NCBI RefSeq assembly: GCF_012102705.1
Contig: NZ_JAAVTA010000002.1
Location: 1 to 64,000 of the forward strand
Direction of reading: 5' to 3'
Length of the DNA stretch: 64,000 nucleotides
From: Haematospirillum sp. H1815
Lineage (GTDB): Bacteria > Pseudomonadota > Alphaproteobacteria > Rhodospirillales > Rhodospirillaceae
Positions within the stretch are counted from its first letter, which is position 1. Each line of letters starts with the position of its first letter. Below, in pieces: positions 39,131-49,027 of the stretch. The notes below the pieces were generated by a model. It made no database searches. It was not told the DNA's origin and was given only the letters and a program-made list of their open reading frames with translations. Both the position numbers and the translations under genes were made by a program.

Positions 39131-40376
39131 GGCGGCCTCACAGAGGTTCACTGTCAAATGGATGGACCGGATGCGCAAGATACTGCAACGGGCAGCTAAT
39201 GCAATGGCTGGAAAAAAGGCAGTACGCCTGACCTTGCTCGGGATGGCTGTTTTCGTACCGTTTCCGGTAACGGCCGCCGATATTCCCGGGGCGATGCTGT
39301 CCGTCTATACCGTCAGCGATGTTGCTGTGGATGCTTCGGCCCCGAATGCCGTCCAGGCCCGTGAAGAGGCCTTGACCAATGGACAGCGCGATGCCTTCCG
39401 TATTCTTGTGACCCGTCTGGGCGCACCGGCAGACCGTGTTCCCGTACCGGACCCCGCAGCCATGAACGAGCTGGTTCTGGGTGTTGCCATTCTGGAAGAA
39501 AAGACATCCAACGTCCGTTACATCGGAAAAGCCGCCTTCACATTTTTCCCGGACGGGGTGCGTGACCTTTTGCGCAAGGCTGGCTTTACGGCGGTTGATG
39601 TACCGGCCCAGTCCCTTGTCGTTCTGCCCGTCTGGACACCGTCCCCAGGTACTCCATCCCGGTTGTGGGACGATCCGAATCCATGGAAAGCAGCGTGGGA
39701 CAACCGTCCGAAAGCCGGCTTGGTTCCCCTGGATGTTCCCTTGGGGGATCTGGAAGACGTGACTGCCATCGATGCTGCACGCGCCTCAGCCATGGACCCG
39801 ATGGCCCTTGATACCATTACGCAGCGGTATCAGGCTGAAGATGCGTTGATCGCTCATGCCGAGGCCCTGTCCCTTGATCGCTCCAGTGGTCTTCCGACAG
39901 AAATACGGATCCGTGCCACCCGTGGACAGGACCGGGATGCAACGTTCCACGATACGGTTCCGGTCCTGAATAGTCTGTCCTTGGAAGCAGCCCTGAACGA
40001 GGCCGTAACCCGCACCGTTGCCTGGCTGGAACGCAGCTGGCACGACGAATACAGCAAGATCGCCACAGGAGAGACGCAAACACTGAACCTGAGGGTTCAT
40101 ATTCCTGCCGGACTAGAAAACTGGCTGGCTGTGCGCAAGGCCCTGGACAAAAACCGAAATATCCAGTCCTGGACCCTTGATGCCCTGACCCGTACAGAGG
40201 CCCTTGTTTCTGCAACGATTTATGGTGACGCCGAACGTCTGTCATCCTCCCTGTCTGCCGATGGTTTGCAAATGACCTTGGAAGGGGAGCAATGGGTCAT
40301 TCACCCGGCAACCCATACACAGGCACCCCCGTCATCACTCACGCCCGTGCCATACAATAGCCAGTATCCCGAATAA
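39129..40376 (+). CDS. DUF2066 domain-containing protein
   Basis: 415 residues with an N-terminal signal peptide (positive KKAVR, hydrophobic stretch, cleavage likely after ...VTAA near residue 50). The mature part starts with [31 protein letters not shown], the DUF2066 signature. Periplasmic, function unknown. ATG at 39129 with AAGGAG at 39118-39123. In alphaproteobacteria it often stands between purM (divergent) and the AI-2E permease, as here. Confidence 0.87.
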   Translation: MAASQRFTVKWMDRMRKILQRAANAMAGKKAVRLTLLGMAVFVPFPVTAADIPGAMLSVYTVSDVAVDASAPNAVQAREEALTNGQRDAFRILVTRLGAPADRVPVPDPAAMNELVLGVAILEEKTSNVRYIGKAAFTFFPDGVRDLLRKAGFTAVDVPAQSLVVLPVWTPSPGTPSRLWDDPNPWKAAWDNRPKAGLVPLDVPLGDLEDVTAIDAARASAMDPMALDTITQRYQAEDALIAHAEALSLDRSSGLPTEIRIRATRGQDRDATFHDTVPVLNSLSLEAALNEAVTRTVAWLERSWHDEYSKIATGETQTLNLRVHIPAGLENWLAVRKALDKNRNIQSWTLDALTRTEALVSATIYGDAERLSSSLSADGLQMTLEGEQWVIHPATHTQAPPSSLTPVPYNSQYPE

Positions 40377-40477
40377 CAACTGGGCAGCCACGAAGACACG
40401 TGCATGAAGACGGATCTGGAAAGAAGGTGAGCCCCCGGTTATGGTGGGCACTGGCACACGATAAATACCGAGCCTCG

Positions 40478-41587
40478 ATGACTGCATCACCCTCTCCGCT
40501 TCCCGGCGCCCCATACCCCCCCTCACCACCCTCACGAACGTGGGTGTTCTGGGTGTCGATGGTGCTTCTGGCTCTGCTGTCGGTTTATGTCTTGAGAACC
40601 GCGCTCCTGCCCTTTGTGGCAGGGGCCGCCGTGGCCTATTTCCTTGACCCCGTCGCAGACTGGCTGGAACGTCATGGCCTGTCGCGCCTGGTTGCAACCA
40701 TTCTGATTACATTTTTATTCCTGATGGTTGTCATCGGCGTACTCCTGATTCTTGTGCCCGCCCTTCAGGCAGAGATCGTGGGCTTTGTCCATCGCATTCC
40801 AGCCTACGCCCAAGCTATTGCAAAGCGGCTGGAACCCTTGGTGAGCCAAGCCGCAGAATTCTTGCCCAAATCCCAGGTCCAGAAATTGACCGACGGCGCA
40901 TCAGGGATGTTCAGCAATGTCCTGTCCTGGATTTTTGATCTGGTACGGAGCCTTCTTTCCGGTGGAGCCGCCCTGATCAATGTCCTGTCCTTGGTGGTGA
41001 TTGCGCCCGTAGTGGCCTTTTACCTGCTGCGCGACTGGGACGCCATTGTGACCAGAATTCATGACCTCTTGCCGCGACAACACGCCGGAACCATTGTGGA
41101 ACTGGCACGGGAATCCGATACAGTGCTGGCCGGCTTTGTCCGTGGACAGGCTATTGTGTGCGTGTCGCTGGGCACCTTCTATGCAGTGGGGCTCAGCCTA
41201 GTGGGCCTTGATCTGGGGCTTCTGGTCGGGTTGGGTGCAGGGCTGATCTCTTTTGTGCCCTATGTCGGCACCATTCTTGGCTTTGTCATATCCATGGGCC
41301 TGGCCTTTGCCCAGTTTTCCGATACGTTGCACATCGCCCTGACGGCTGCTGTCTTTGCCCTGGGGCAATTCCTGGAAGGGAATTTTCTCTCTCCTTGGCT
41401 TGTCGGCAACCGCGTTGGCCTTCATCCCGTGTGGATGATTTTTGCGCTGCTGTCCGGGGGAACCCTGTTCGGCTTCGTCGGCATTCTTATGGCCGTGCCG
41501 GTTGCCGCCGTTCTGGGGGTTCTGGTACGCTTTTCCCTGCGTCGTTACCGTAACAGCCACCTTTATCACGGCCACAAGCCGACATGA
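40478..41587 (+). CDS. AI-2E family transporter (PerM-like)
   Basis: 369 residues from ATG 40478; about eight hydrophobic segments and the family pattern: LPFVAGAAVAYFLDPVADWLER early, FYLLRDWD in the middle, GLISFVPYVGTILGF and PWLVGNRVGLHPVWMIFALLSGG later. Family members export diverse small molecules; substrate not predictable. The frame opens at a GTG at 40400, which would add a Pro-rich N-terminus; start uncertain. Its stop overlaps the next start (ATGA). Confidence 0.88.
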   Translation: MTASPSPLPGAPYPPSPPSRTWVFWVSMVLLALLSVYVLRTALLPFVAGAAVAYFLDPVADWLERHGLSRLVATILITFLFLMVVIGVLLILVPALQAEIVGFVHRIPAYAQAIAKRLEPLVSQAAEFLPKSQVQKLTDGASGMFSNVLSWIFDLVRSLLSGGAALINVLSLVVIAPVVAFYLLRDWDAIVTRIHDLLPRQHAGTIVELARESDTVLAGFVRGQAIVCVSLGTFYAVGLSLVGLDLGLLVGLGAGLISFVPYVGTILGFVISMGLAFAQFSDTLHIALTAAVFALGQFLEGNFLSPWLVGNRVGLHPVWMIFALLSGGTLFGFVGILMAVPVAAVLGVLVRFSLRRYRNSHLYHGHKPT

Positions 41588-42309
41588 CGGGGGGCTACTC
41601 CCCCGATACCGTCAAAGGACCTGCCCAGATCATGCAGCAATTGCCCCTGCCACTTGAACACCGCCCTGCCCTGGGGCGGGAGGATTTTCTGGTTTCCTCT
41701 CATAATGCCGAGGCCGTTGCTTGGATTGATCGCTGGCCAGACTGGCCAACCGTGGCCGTAATCCTGTATGGTCCGGGCGGATGCGGTAAAAGTCACTTGG
41801 CCCATGTGTTCTCTGCCTGCGCGGATGCCCCCGTCGTTCAGGGAAAAGCCAATCTGGTTCTGGACCCGCCCGCACTCCTTGCAGGGCATCGCGCCTTGGT
41901 CATTGATGACGCGGATGCCGGGCTTGATCAGGTTTCCTTTTTTCACCTTTTCAACAGCGCCCGCGAAGCAGGCTGCTCTCTGCTTTTAACGGCGTCCGCT
42001 CCACCGTCCGTGTGGGGCCTGACACTGCCCGACCTGCGTTCACGCCTGAATACGGCCCCGACAGCATGCATCAGCGACCCGGATGACACCGCAATGGCTG
42101 CCGTCCTGATCAAGATGTTCTCGGACCGGCAACTGCGCATTGGCACCGATGTCCTGGATTATCTGGTCCGCCATATGGAACGCAGCTTTGAAGCCGCACG
42201 GACCTTGGTACAGAATGCAGACCGAATATCATTGGCAGAACAACGCCCGATTACACTTCCGCTTGTACGGCGACTCTTGCAGCAGGATGAGCGCATGGAG
42301 GCTTCTTGA
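41584..42309 (+). CDS. hdaA: HdaA, regulatory inactivator of DnaA
   Basis: 241 residues, DnaA-like AAA+ protein that stimulates ATP hydrolysis by DnaA on the loaded sliding clamp and so prevents re-initiation. Seen: clamp-binding motif QLPLPL at 19-24, HRPALGREDFLVSSHNAEAVAWIDRWPDW, Walker A GPGGCGKS at 63-70, Walker B-like LVIDDAD. The start at 41584 overlaps the upstream stop; an internal ATG at 41632 would put the clamp motif at the extreme N-terminus, as in many homologues, and may be the real start. Confidence 0.9.
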   Translation: MTGGYSPDTVKGPAQIMQQLPLPLEHRPALGREDFLVSSHNAEAVAWIDRWPDWPTVAVILYGPGGCGKSHLAHVFSACADAPVVQGKANLVLDPPALLAGHRALVIDDADAGLDQVSFFHLFNSAREAGCSLLLTASAPPSVWGLTLPDLRSRLNTAPTACISDPDDTAMAAVLIKMFSDRQLRIGTDVLDYLVRHMERSFEAARTLVQNADRISLAEQRPITLPLVRRLLQQDERMEAS

Positions 42310-42456
42310 TAACACCTTGAAAAGACAGGAAGGTGACAAGATGACAGTGTCTTTTTGACATATCAGGCACAATATCTGTCGCGTGACCTCGTCCAAGATC
42401 CTGAAAATGCATCTCAACCACCATTACACTGAAGAAAGGTGCCTTTTGACGTATAT

Positions 42457-42479
42457 CCCTTTCTTTCCGAAGGGGTTTT
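42457..42479 (+). terminator. Weak terminator-like hairpin between hdaA and ppk1
   Basis: CCCTT (42457-42461) can pair with AAGGG (42470-42474), followed by GTTTT. The stem is short; it may reduce read-through from hdaA into ppk1. The 218-base gap otherwise shows no gene. Confidence 0.3.
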
Positions 42480-42527
42480 CGTGGTAACATAAGGTATGCT
42501 TACCCTTGTACGTGGAGTATTGCCACA

Positions 42528-44774
42528 ATGCCTGAGACACCTGCCGGAGAGTCCCGCAGAAATCGGGATGCCGGAACCAGCCGTTCTGATCAGACAGAAT
42601 ACCGGACCAGCCGTGGCAGTACGGGACACGTACCGGCAGAAGATGCAACAACGCCTCACATTCATGCCTCCAGCCCTGAGCGCTTCATCAACCGTGAGCT
42701 ATCGTGGCTGGCCTTTAATACCCGCGTTCTGGAAGAAGCGGAAAACACACGTCACCCCTTGCTGGAGCGTGTACGGTTTCTGTCCATTTCAGCATCCAAC
42801 CTGGATGAGTTCTACATGGTGCGTGTTGCCGGCCTGAAGGGGCAGGTGCATGCCGGCATCACAACCCTGAGTCAAGACGGGCTGACACCGGCACAACAGC
42901 TGGAAGCCATCCATGTTGAAGCACGCAACCTGATTGAAAAACAGAACCGGGTCTGGGACACCCTGAAAAGGGAACTGGAACAAAACGGCATTCATGTGAT
43001 CAATACGGATGCGCTGTCTTCCGATGACCGGATCTGGCTTGAACACCACTTTATGAGCCTTATCTTCCCGGTTCTGACGCCGCTGGCCGTTGACCCTGCA
43101 CACCCCTTCCCCTTCATCCCCAACCTGGCCCAGGCGTTGGTCCTGCACCTGACCCGGCGCGAGGACAATGAACCCTTGCGCGCCCTGATTCCCCTTCCCA
43201 CGGGGCTGGACCGTTTTATTCGCATCCCCGGAGACGCCATTCGCTTTTTGGCCATTGAAGATGTGGCGCTTCTGTTTCTGCACCACCTGTTTCCGGGTTT
43301 TGAATTGCAACAATGGGGTCACTTCCGGGTTATTCGTGACTCAGAAATGGAGATTGATGAAGAGGCACAGGATCTGGTCCAGTCGTTTGAAAGCGCCCTG
43401 AAACGCCGGCGGAGGGGGCTTTGCATCCGCCTGAAGATGAATGCTGACATCCCTGATGACCTAGCCAAGCTGATTTGCGACGAAATGCATGTGGCCCCGG
43501 CGGATGCTTTCCGGGTTAACGGGCTGATTGGTCTGGCCGATACACGCAAGCTTATTACGGATGAGCGCCCTGATCTTCAATTTGTCCCCTTCAATATCCG
43601 CTTCCCGGAACGGATACGGGATTTCGGGGGGGATTGCTTCGCTGCCATCCGCAAGAAAGATATTGTGGTTCATCACCCATATGAATCTTTTGATGTTGTG
43701 ATCCAGTTTCTGCGACAGGCCGCACGCGATCCCAGCGTCATGTCCATCAAGCAGACTCTGTACAGAACATCCAAGGGCAGCCCGATTGTCGCCACGTTGA
43801 TCGAAGCCGCAGAAAACGGTAAGTCCGTTACGGCCATGGTAGAGCTGAAAGCACGCTTCGACGAAGAGGCCAACATCCAATGGGCCCGCGATCTGGAACG
43901 GGCCGGTGTCAACGTCGTCTATGGATTCCTTGACCTGAAAACCCACGCGAAAATAAGCTTGGTGACGCGGCGCGAAGGGAATGAACTACGGTCGTATGTG
44001 CACTTTGGGACTGGAAACTACCACCCAATCACAGCCAAGATTTACACTGACCTGTCTTTCTTCTCTGCGGATCCGGCCCTATGCCTTGATGCTGCCCGCG
44101 CATTCAATTTCATGACCGGGTATGCACGACCCGAAAAGATGGAAAAGCTGATCATCGCCCCATTGGGATTACGGGATTTCCTGCTGGCCTGTATCGATGA
44201 CGAGATCAAGAACGCAAAAGCCGGGAAACATGCGGCGGTCTGGGCCAAGATGAATTCCCTGGTTGACGGAAAGGTCATTGATCGCCTGTATCAGGCGTCC
44301 TGTGCCGGCGTGCAGGTTGATCTGGTCATACGCGGGATCTGCTGCCTGCGCCCCGGGGTACCCGGCCTGTCTGAAAACATACGGGTCAAATCGATTGTCG
44401 GGCGTTTTCTTGAACATTCCCGTATCATTGTCTTTGCCAACGGAGGCCCTTTGCCCGGTGCACAGGCAAAGGTCTATATCTCATCGGCGGATTGGATGCC
44501 ACGCAATCTGATTCACCGGGTCGAGCATCTTGTGCCAATCGAAAATCCAACCGTCCACACGCAGATCCTGGACCAGATCATGGGGGCAAACCTCAAGGAT
44601 ACCAGCCAAAGCTGGAGCCTGCGCCCGGATGCGACCTTCGTCAGGGCAAAACCATCAACGCATGCTTTCTCCGCGCATGACTTCTTTATGAACAACCCAT
44701 CACTGTCCGGTCGGGGAAATGGTGTACAACACCCACCGAAGAAATCTCCGCGTATCATCCTTCAGCGCGAATAG
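42528..44774 (+). CDS. ppk1: Polyphosphate kinase 1
   Basis: 748 residues. Polymerises the gamma-phosphate of ATP into polyphosphate, reversibly. Visible: N-terminal [20 protein letters not shown] and [13 protein letters not shown], the HKD-like core with [14 protein letters not shown] and the phospho-His in [17 protein letters not shown] (about H473), and the second HKD-like region near the C-terminus with [27 protein letters not shown]. The first 55 residues are low-complexity and extra to the family. ppx follows after 11 bases. Confidence 0.96.
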   Translation: MPETPAGESRRNRDAGTSRSDQTEYRTSRGSTGHVPAEDATTPHIHASSPERFINRELSWLAFNTRVLEEAENTRHPLLERVRFLSISASNLDEFYMVRVAGLKGQVHAGITTLSQDGLTPAQQLEAIHVEARNLIEKQNRVWDTLKRELEQNGIHVINTDALSSDDRIWLEHHFMSLIFPVLTPLAVDPAHPFPFIPNLAQALVLHLTRREDNEPLRALIPLPTGLDRFIRIPGDAIRFLAIEDVALLFLHHLFPGFELQQWGHFRVIRDSEMEIDEEAQDLVQSFESALKRRRRGLCIRLKMNADIPDDLAKLICDEMHVAPADAFRVNGLIGLADTRKLITDERPDLQFVPFNIRFPERIRDFGGDCFAAIRKKDIVVHHPYESFDVVIQFLRQAARDPSVMSIKQTLYRTSKGSPIVATLIEAAENGKSVTAMVELKARFDEEANIQWARDLERAGVNVVYGFLDLKTHAKISLVTRREGNELRSYVHFGTGNYHPITAKIYTDLSFFSADPALCLDAARAFNFMTGYARPEKMEKLIIAPLGLRDFLLACIDDEIKNAKAGKHAAVWAKMNSLVDGKVIDRLYQASCAGVQVDLVIRGICCLRPGVPGLSENIRVKSIVGRFLEHSRIIVFANGGPLPGAQAKVYISSADWMPRNLIHRVEHLVPIENPTVHTQILDQIMGANLKDTSQSWSLRPDATFVRAKPSTHAFSAHDFFMNNPSLSGRGNGVQHPPKKSPRIILQRE

Positions 44775-44785
44775 GCCAAATACAT

Positions 44786-46279
44786 ATGCAGGACAGGATT
44801 TGCCGCAAGCCGGTTGGCATCATCGATATCGGGTCCAACACCGTTCGACTGGTTGTGTATGACGGTATTCACCGGACACCGATGGCTCTGTTCAATGAAA
44901 AAGCCACCTGCGCCTTGGGTGCCGGCATTGAAAGCCGTGGACGTCTGAACCCGGATGGGGTGCCAATGGCTGCGGCATCTATCGAACGCTTTGTTCACTT
45001 GGCCCGGGCCATGAATGTAGAGCGTCTGGATATTCTGGCAACAGCCGCCTGCCGGGACGCCTCGGACGGTCGCAAATTCCTGAAAAACATCGAGAAACGA
45101 ACCGGTGTGCCGGTGACCCTGCTCAGCGGGGAAGAAGAAGCGATCCGCGCTGCCTATGGAGTGCTGTGCTCTATACCGGATGCAGACGGCATGGTGGCCG
45201 ACCTTGGGGGCGGTTCCCTGGAGCTGGTTACGGTAACACCAGACAGCAAACCCGATACCGGGGAATTCATAAGCCTGGCTCTGGGGGTTCTGCGCCTGGC
45301 CGAGAACGCCGGCAACAGCTGTGGCAACAAGCTGCGCAACCTGATACGCAAGCGCCTTGCTGCTGTTACCTTCCTGGAACACGGAAAGGGCCGCCACCTG
45401 TACGCCGTCGGGGGATCGTGGCGGGCATTGGCCCAGATCATTATCGAGCATATGGACTACCCCCTGCATGTTCTTGACAACTTTTCCCTGCCCTACGACA
45501 CCGCACGCGAAATGGTGTCACTGGTAACCCAGCAAAATAAACGCGCACTGGAAAAAATGGGGCACGTCTCCAAACGGCGCCTCCCCTATTTGCCACTGGC
45601 CGCAACGCTGCTGGATATCCTTCTGGAAGAGATTCAGCCCGATGCGCTGGTGTTCTCTGTGTATGGCATGCGCGAGGGGCAGTTCTTCCTGAATCTGCCG
45701 CAGAAGATGCAGGACGGTGACCCGCTTCTGTCTGCGGCTACAGAATGGGCCCGTGCCGCCGGTCGCTTCCCCGAACATGGGCGAGAGCTGCTTGAGTGGA
45801 TGGCCCCGCTGTTCCCCGATGAGCCAAAGCACCTGAACCGCCTGCGCCATGCGGCGTGTCTTTTGGGGGATATTTTCTGGAGCGAACACCCGGACTATCG
45901 GGCCGAGCAGGCGTTCCTGAAAGTCCTGCGCCTGCCCTTCATGGGCCTGAACCATACTGACAGGGCTGCGTTGGCCTTGGCTGTCTATTACCGCTACAGT
46001 AGCAGCGACGCCCTGCTCGCTGTCAAGCAGGCCCAAGAGCTTCTGGATGCCAAGCGTCTAAAACGTGTACGGCTTATTGGCGCAGCGCTACGCCTTGGCC
46101 ACTCCATCAGTGGCGGCGCGGCGGGCATTCTGGCGCAAACACAACTGGAGAAAGGTAAAAAGAACCTTGTTCTGGCTGTACCCGCAGACGACCCCGTGTA
46201 CTACACGGAACTTTTCGGGAAGAAGCTGGACAAACTGGCCAACGAGCTGGGCTGCAAGGGACAAGTTATCCAGATCTAG
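44786..46279 (+). CDS. ppx: Exopolyphosphatase (Ppx/GppA family)
   Basis: 497 residues. Degrades polyphosphate from the ends and/or hydrolyses pppGpp. ASKHA fold signatures: GIIDIGSNTVRLVVYDG at the start, LLSGEEEAIRAAYGV, and VADLGGGSLELV. A helical/HD-like C-terminal half follows. Paired with ppk1, so the two set polyphosphate level; convergent with rnd with a 16-base gap. Confidence 0.94.
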   Translation: MQDRICRKPVGIIDIGSNTVRLVVYDGIHRTPMALFNEKATCALGAGIESRGRLNPDGVPMAAASIERFVHLARAMNVERLDILATAACRDASDGRKFLKNIEKRTGVPVTLLSGEEEAIRAAYGVLCSIPDADGMVADLGGGSLELVTVTPDSKPDTGEFISLALGVLRLAENAGNSCGNKLRNLIRKRLAAVTFLEHGKGRHLYAVGGSWRALAQIIIEHMDYPLHVLDNFSLPYDTAREMVSLVTQQNKRALEKMGHVSKRRLPYLPLAATLLDILLEEIQPDALVFSVYGMREGQFFLNLPQKMQDGDPLLSAATEWARAAGRFPEHGRELLEWMAPLFPDEPKHLNRLRHAACLLGDIFWSEHPDYRAEQAFLKVLRLPFMGLNHTDRAALALAVYYRYSSSDALLAVKQAQELLDAKRLKRVRLIGAALRLGHSISGGAAGILAQTQLEKGKKNLVLAVPADDPVYYTELFGKKLDKLANELGCKGQVIQI

Positions 46280-46295
46280 GAAAGGGGTGAATGAA

Positions 46296-47468
46296 TCATC
46301 CCTCTATTTCTACGGCCTCAACACGCCGCCCGTTACGGGACAGACAGAGGGCAAGGCTACCGTTCTTCAAGGCCAGGGCATCAGCCCCGAAAACATCACG
46401 GCGCCACCCCTTCAAGGCCGGAACATCCGCATTGTCATCAAGGGCAATCAGCTCCAGGTCTTCACTGTCGGCAACCAGCTTCTGCGCCACGTCGTGCTCT
46501 TCACACCGCATTTTCAGAAGAACCCGCAGCAGATCGGTCGCCGGGCCAATACCCGGTGGCAGATCGCGACGATATGGTGGGGTCGGAAGATCCTCCGCCG
46601 GCATAGCCTTGCCCCGGGCAACAGCCTCCAGAATAGACTGCCCCGTGATTCCTTCTGCCTGCCCCTTGACGAAACCGCGCGTCCGCTCCAGCTGCTCGAC
46701 CGTACGGGGGGCATGGGCCGCGATTTCAAGGAGAGCCTCGTCCCGCAGCACACGCTGACGCGGAATATCGCGCGTCTGGGCCTCAATCTCGCGCCATGCC
46801 GCAAGCTCACGGACAATGCCAAGGAAACGGGGCGTCTTGGTCCGGGTCTTGAGACGCCGCCATGCCTCTGGCGGATCAACACGATAGTTGGAAGGATCAA
46901 GCAGCACAGCCATCTCCTCATCCAGCCAGTGGGCCCGGCCGGTTTCTTCCAGACGGGCAGCCAGTTTTTCATATATCACGCGCAGGTGCACAACATCTGA
47001 CAGGGCATAAGACACCTGCTGGTCTGTCAGCGGACGTCTGGCCCAATCCGTGAAGCGCATGGACTTGTCGATGGAAACCTTTGCCAGTTTGCTGGCCAGC
47101 GTTTCATAGCCGACCGAATCTCCGAAACCGCAAACCATGGCTGCGACCTGGGTATCAAAGAGCGGCGCGGGAAACGTTCCCATCATATTATAGAATATTT
47201 CCAGGTCCTGCCTGGCTGCATGGAAAACTTTCAGAACCGCCTTGTCACGCATCAGGGAAAACAAGGGAGAAAGGTCAATGCCCGGCGCCAGGGGATCAAT
47301 ACAACGCGCCTCATCAGGCCCGCCAACCTGCACCAGACAGAGCTGCGGCCAGTAGGTCTTCTCCCTCATGAACTCGGTATCCACCGTAATGAAGGGTGTA
47401 CCGGCGAGGCTGTCACAAAAGGCCTGCAAGGCCTGCGTATCGGTGATGAGGATGCTTGTGTCGTTCAT
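46296..47468 (-). CDS. rnd: Ribonuclease D
   Basis: 390 residues from the ATG at 47468. DEDD-type 3'-5' exonuclease for tRNA 3'-end trimming: Exo I FITVDTEFMREKTYWPQLCLVQ, Exo II HAARQDLEIFYN, Exo III SYALSDVVHLRVIYEKL. An HRDC domain (about 210-290) follows. The frame runs to 47663 without homology. In many relatives aspS lies next to rnd; here aspS is about 18 kb away. Confidence 0.95.
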   Translation of the reverse strand: MNDTSILITDTQALQAFCDSLAGTPFITVDTEFMREKTYWPQLCLVQVGGPDEARCIDPLAPGIDLSPLFSLMRDKAVLKVFHAARQDLEIFYNMMGTFPAPLFDTQVAAMVCGFGDSVGYETLASKLAKVSIDKSMRFTDWARRPLTDQQVSYALSDVVHLRVIYEKLAARLEETGRAHWLDEEMAVLLDPSNYRVDPPEAWRRLKTRTKTPRFLGIVRELAAWREIEAQTRDIPRQRVLRDEALLEIAAHAPRTVEQLERTRGFVKGQAEGITGQSILEAVARGKAMPAEDLPTPPYRRDLPPGIGPATDLLRVLLKMRCEEHDVAQKLVADSEDLELIALDDNADVPALKGWRRDVFGADALALKNGSLALCLSRNGRRVEAVEIEG

Positions 47469-47796
47469 GCGGAAACATATAGCGTGACAGGCACAGCCTT
47501 GCAATCCGTGGCCTGCGGAAAGATGCGCCGCCCCATCGGCAGGAAGAGACAAACGGAGTACCTCTCTGGATCCGTGAGACCCGGAAGCCCCCGGCATATA
47601 ACCAACCAAATAACACCCGAAATGATGCAACACGGCTTGACACACTGAAATTAGGTTTTCCAAACCTACAGGCTCGGTCTAATATCCTCGGCAGATGCGG
47701 GAGGATCGGGAAGGCTCTGAAAATGTTGCCCCGCTTGACAAAAAGATGCAAACTAACGCTAAAAACAGATGCAATAGTGCTCGGAGGCTTCGTTGG
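47469..47796. other. Divergent region between rnd and aapJ
   Basis: 328 bases without a gene. It contains a 15-base palindrome AGGTTT-TCC-AAACCT at 47653-47667, a TAATAT at 47680-47685, a good -35-like TTGACA at 47735-47740, two copies of AGATGCAA (47744-47751, 47767-47774), and the aapJ ribosome site GGAGG (47782-47786). The promoter region of aapJ must lie here. Confidence 0.5.
47735..47764 (+). promoter_or_regulatory. Candidate aapJ promoter
   Basis: A perfect -35 box TTGACA (47735-47740) is followed after 17-18 bases by GCTAAA/CTAAAA, a mediocre -10. The spacing to the aapJ ATG at 47797 leaves a leader of about 25 bases containing GGAGG. The -10 is weak, so this is tentative. Confidence 0.35.
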
Positions 47797-48822
47797 ATGA
47801 ATAGAATACTGATTGCCGTTGCGGCTGCGGCTGCCGTGTCACTTGCGACAACAGGCGCACTTGCCGGGGCCACTTTGGATGCTGTCAAGAAGCGTGGCAC
47901 CGTTGTGTGTGGGTCGCATACCGGTCTGGCCGGGTTCTCCACGCCCAATGAAAAAGGCGTGTGGACGGGGATCGATGTGGATGTCTGTCGCGCTGTCGCA
48001 GCGGCCGTCTTCGGTGACGCAACAAAAGTGTCCTACGTTCCCCTGTCAGCCCAGCAACGCATTACAGCCGTACAATCCGGCGAAGTGGACTTGCTGGCAC
48101 GTAACACGACATGGACCCTCTCACGCGATACGGCCAATGGTATGGATTTTCCAGCCGTCAACTACTATGACGGTCAGGGGTTCATGGCACACAAGAGGCT
48201 GGGCCTGAAAAGTGCCAAGGAACTTGATGGTGCAACCGTATGCGTGCAGACGGGAACAACCACCGAGCAGAATCTCGCCGACTATTTTCGTGCCAACAAC
48301 ATGAAAATGAATCCGGTCACAATTGAGAAGTACGAGGAAGTCAGCGCAGCCTACTCATCCGGACGCTGTGATGCCATCACCTCTGACATTTCACAGCTGG
48401 CTGCAATCCGCGCCAACGACGTGCCCGACCCGGCTGAGCATGTAATCCTGCCCGAGCTCATTTCCAAAGAACCACTTGCCGTATCTGTCCGTCATGGTGA
48501 CAACCAGTGGACCGATATTGTCCGCTGGTCGTTCTACGCTATGCTGAATGCCGAGGAGCTGGGGATCACATCCGCCAACGTGGATGAGCAGCTGAAGTCA
48601 GCTACGGATCCAAATGCCAAGCGCCTGCTGGGGATAACCCCTGGCATGGGGGCTGCCCTTGGCCTGGATGAAAAGTGGGCCTATAATATTATCAAGCAGG
48701 TTGGCAACTATGGCGAAAGCTTTGAGGCCAATGTTGGACTGAAGACGCCAATGCGCCTGGAACGGGGCCTCAATGCCCTATGGAACAAGGGCGGCATCAT
48801 GTATGCCCCTCCTGTCCGCTAG
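47797..48822 (+). CDS. aapJ: General L-amino acid ABC transporter, substrate-binding protein
   Basis: 341 residues with a signal peptide (MNRILIAVAAAAAVSLATTGALA). Periplasmic solute-binding protein: RGTVVCGSHTGLAGFSTPNEKGVWTGIDVDVCRAVAAAVFG and LLARNTTWTLSRDTANGMDF are typical of AapJ/BztA. Binds a broad range of L-amino acids. Start at ATG 47797 with GGAGG 10 bases upstream; the frame opens earlier at 47695. First gene of aapJQMP, and set off from the rest by hairpins. Confidence 0.94.
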   Translation: MNRILIAVAAAAAVSLATTGALAGATLDAVKKRGTVVCGSHTGLAGFSTPNEKGVWTGIDVDVCRAVAAAVFGDATKVSYVPLSAQQRITAVQSGEVDLLARNTTWTLSRDTANGMDFPAVNYYDGQGFMAHKRLGLKSAKELDGATVCVQTGTTTEQNLADYFRANNMKMNPVTIEKYEEVSAAYSSGRCDAITSDISQLAAIRANDVPDPAEHVILPELISKEPLAVSVRHGDNQWTDIVRWSFYAMLNAEELGITSANVDEQLKSATDPNAKRLLGITPGMGAALGLDEKWAYNIIKQVGNYGESFEANVGLKTPMRLERGLNALWNKGGIMYAPPVR

Positions 48823-48841
48823 GACAGGCGCTGTATAATAC

Positions 48842-48874
48842 CCCGCCGGTCTTCTTTTCACGATGACCGGCGGG
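48842..48874 (+). terminator. Hairpin after aapJ (attenuator or mRNA-stabilising)
   Basis: CCCGCCGGTC (48842-48851) pairs with GACCGGCGGG (48865-48874), 10 perfect base pairs, 13-nt loop, then TTGTGTCTTTCTTGTT, a broken T tract. Located 20 bases past the aapJ stop, it fits the common arrangement that gives more binding protein than permease. Confidence 0.65.
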
Positions 48875-48908
48875 TTGTGTCTTTCTTGTTGCGAGTGCAG
48901 ACACGCCT

Positions 48909-48934
48909 CTGACATCCTGTCGCAGGATAGTCAG
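48909..48934 (+). repeat. Second hairpin in the aapJ-aapQ gap
   Basis: CTGACATCCTG (48909-48919), loop TCG, CAGGAT (48923-48928), a single bulged A, then GTCAG (48930-48934). An 11-bp stem with one bulge, 35 bases after the first hairpin. Not followed by T residues. Confidence 0.5.
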
Positions 48935-49027
48935 GGAAACGCTGGATGGCGTAGCAGGGCCGCGACGCAATAAATGGCACACCTGTTTTGTTTGAGCTGT
49001 TGTTTATAAACTTTGGGATCGCAAACC

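Noticed and set aside
42310-42460. Possible Pho box upstream of ppk1 (ATGACAG near 42340 and TTGACA near 42355)
   Set aside because: The two half-sites are not at the 11-base period of a Pho box and the second does not match.
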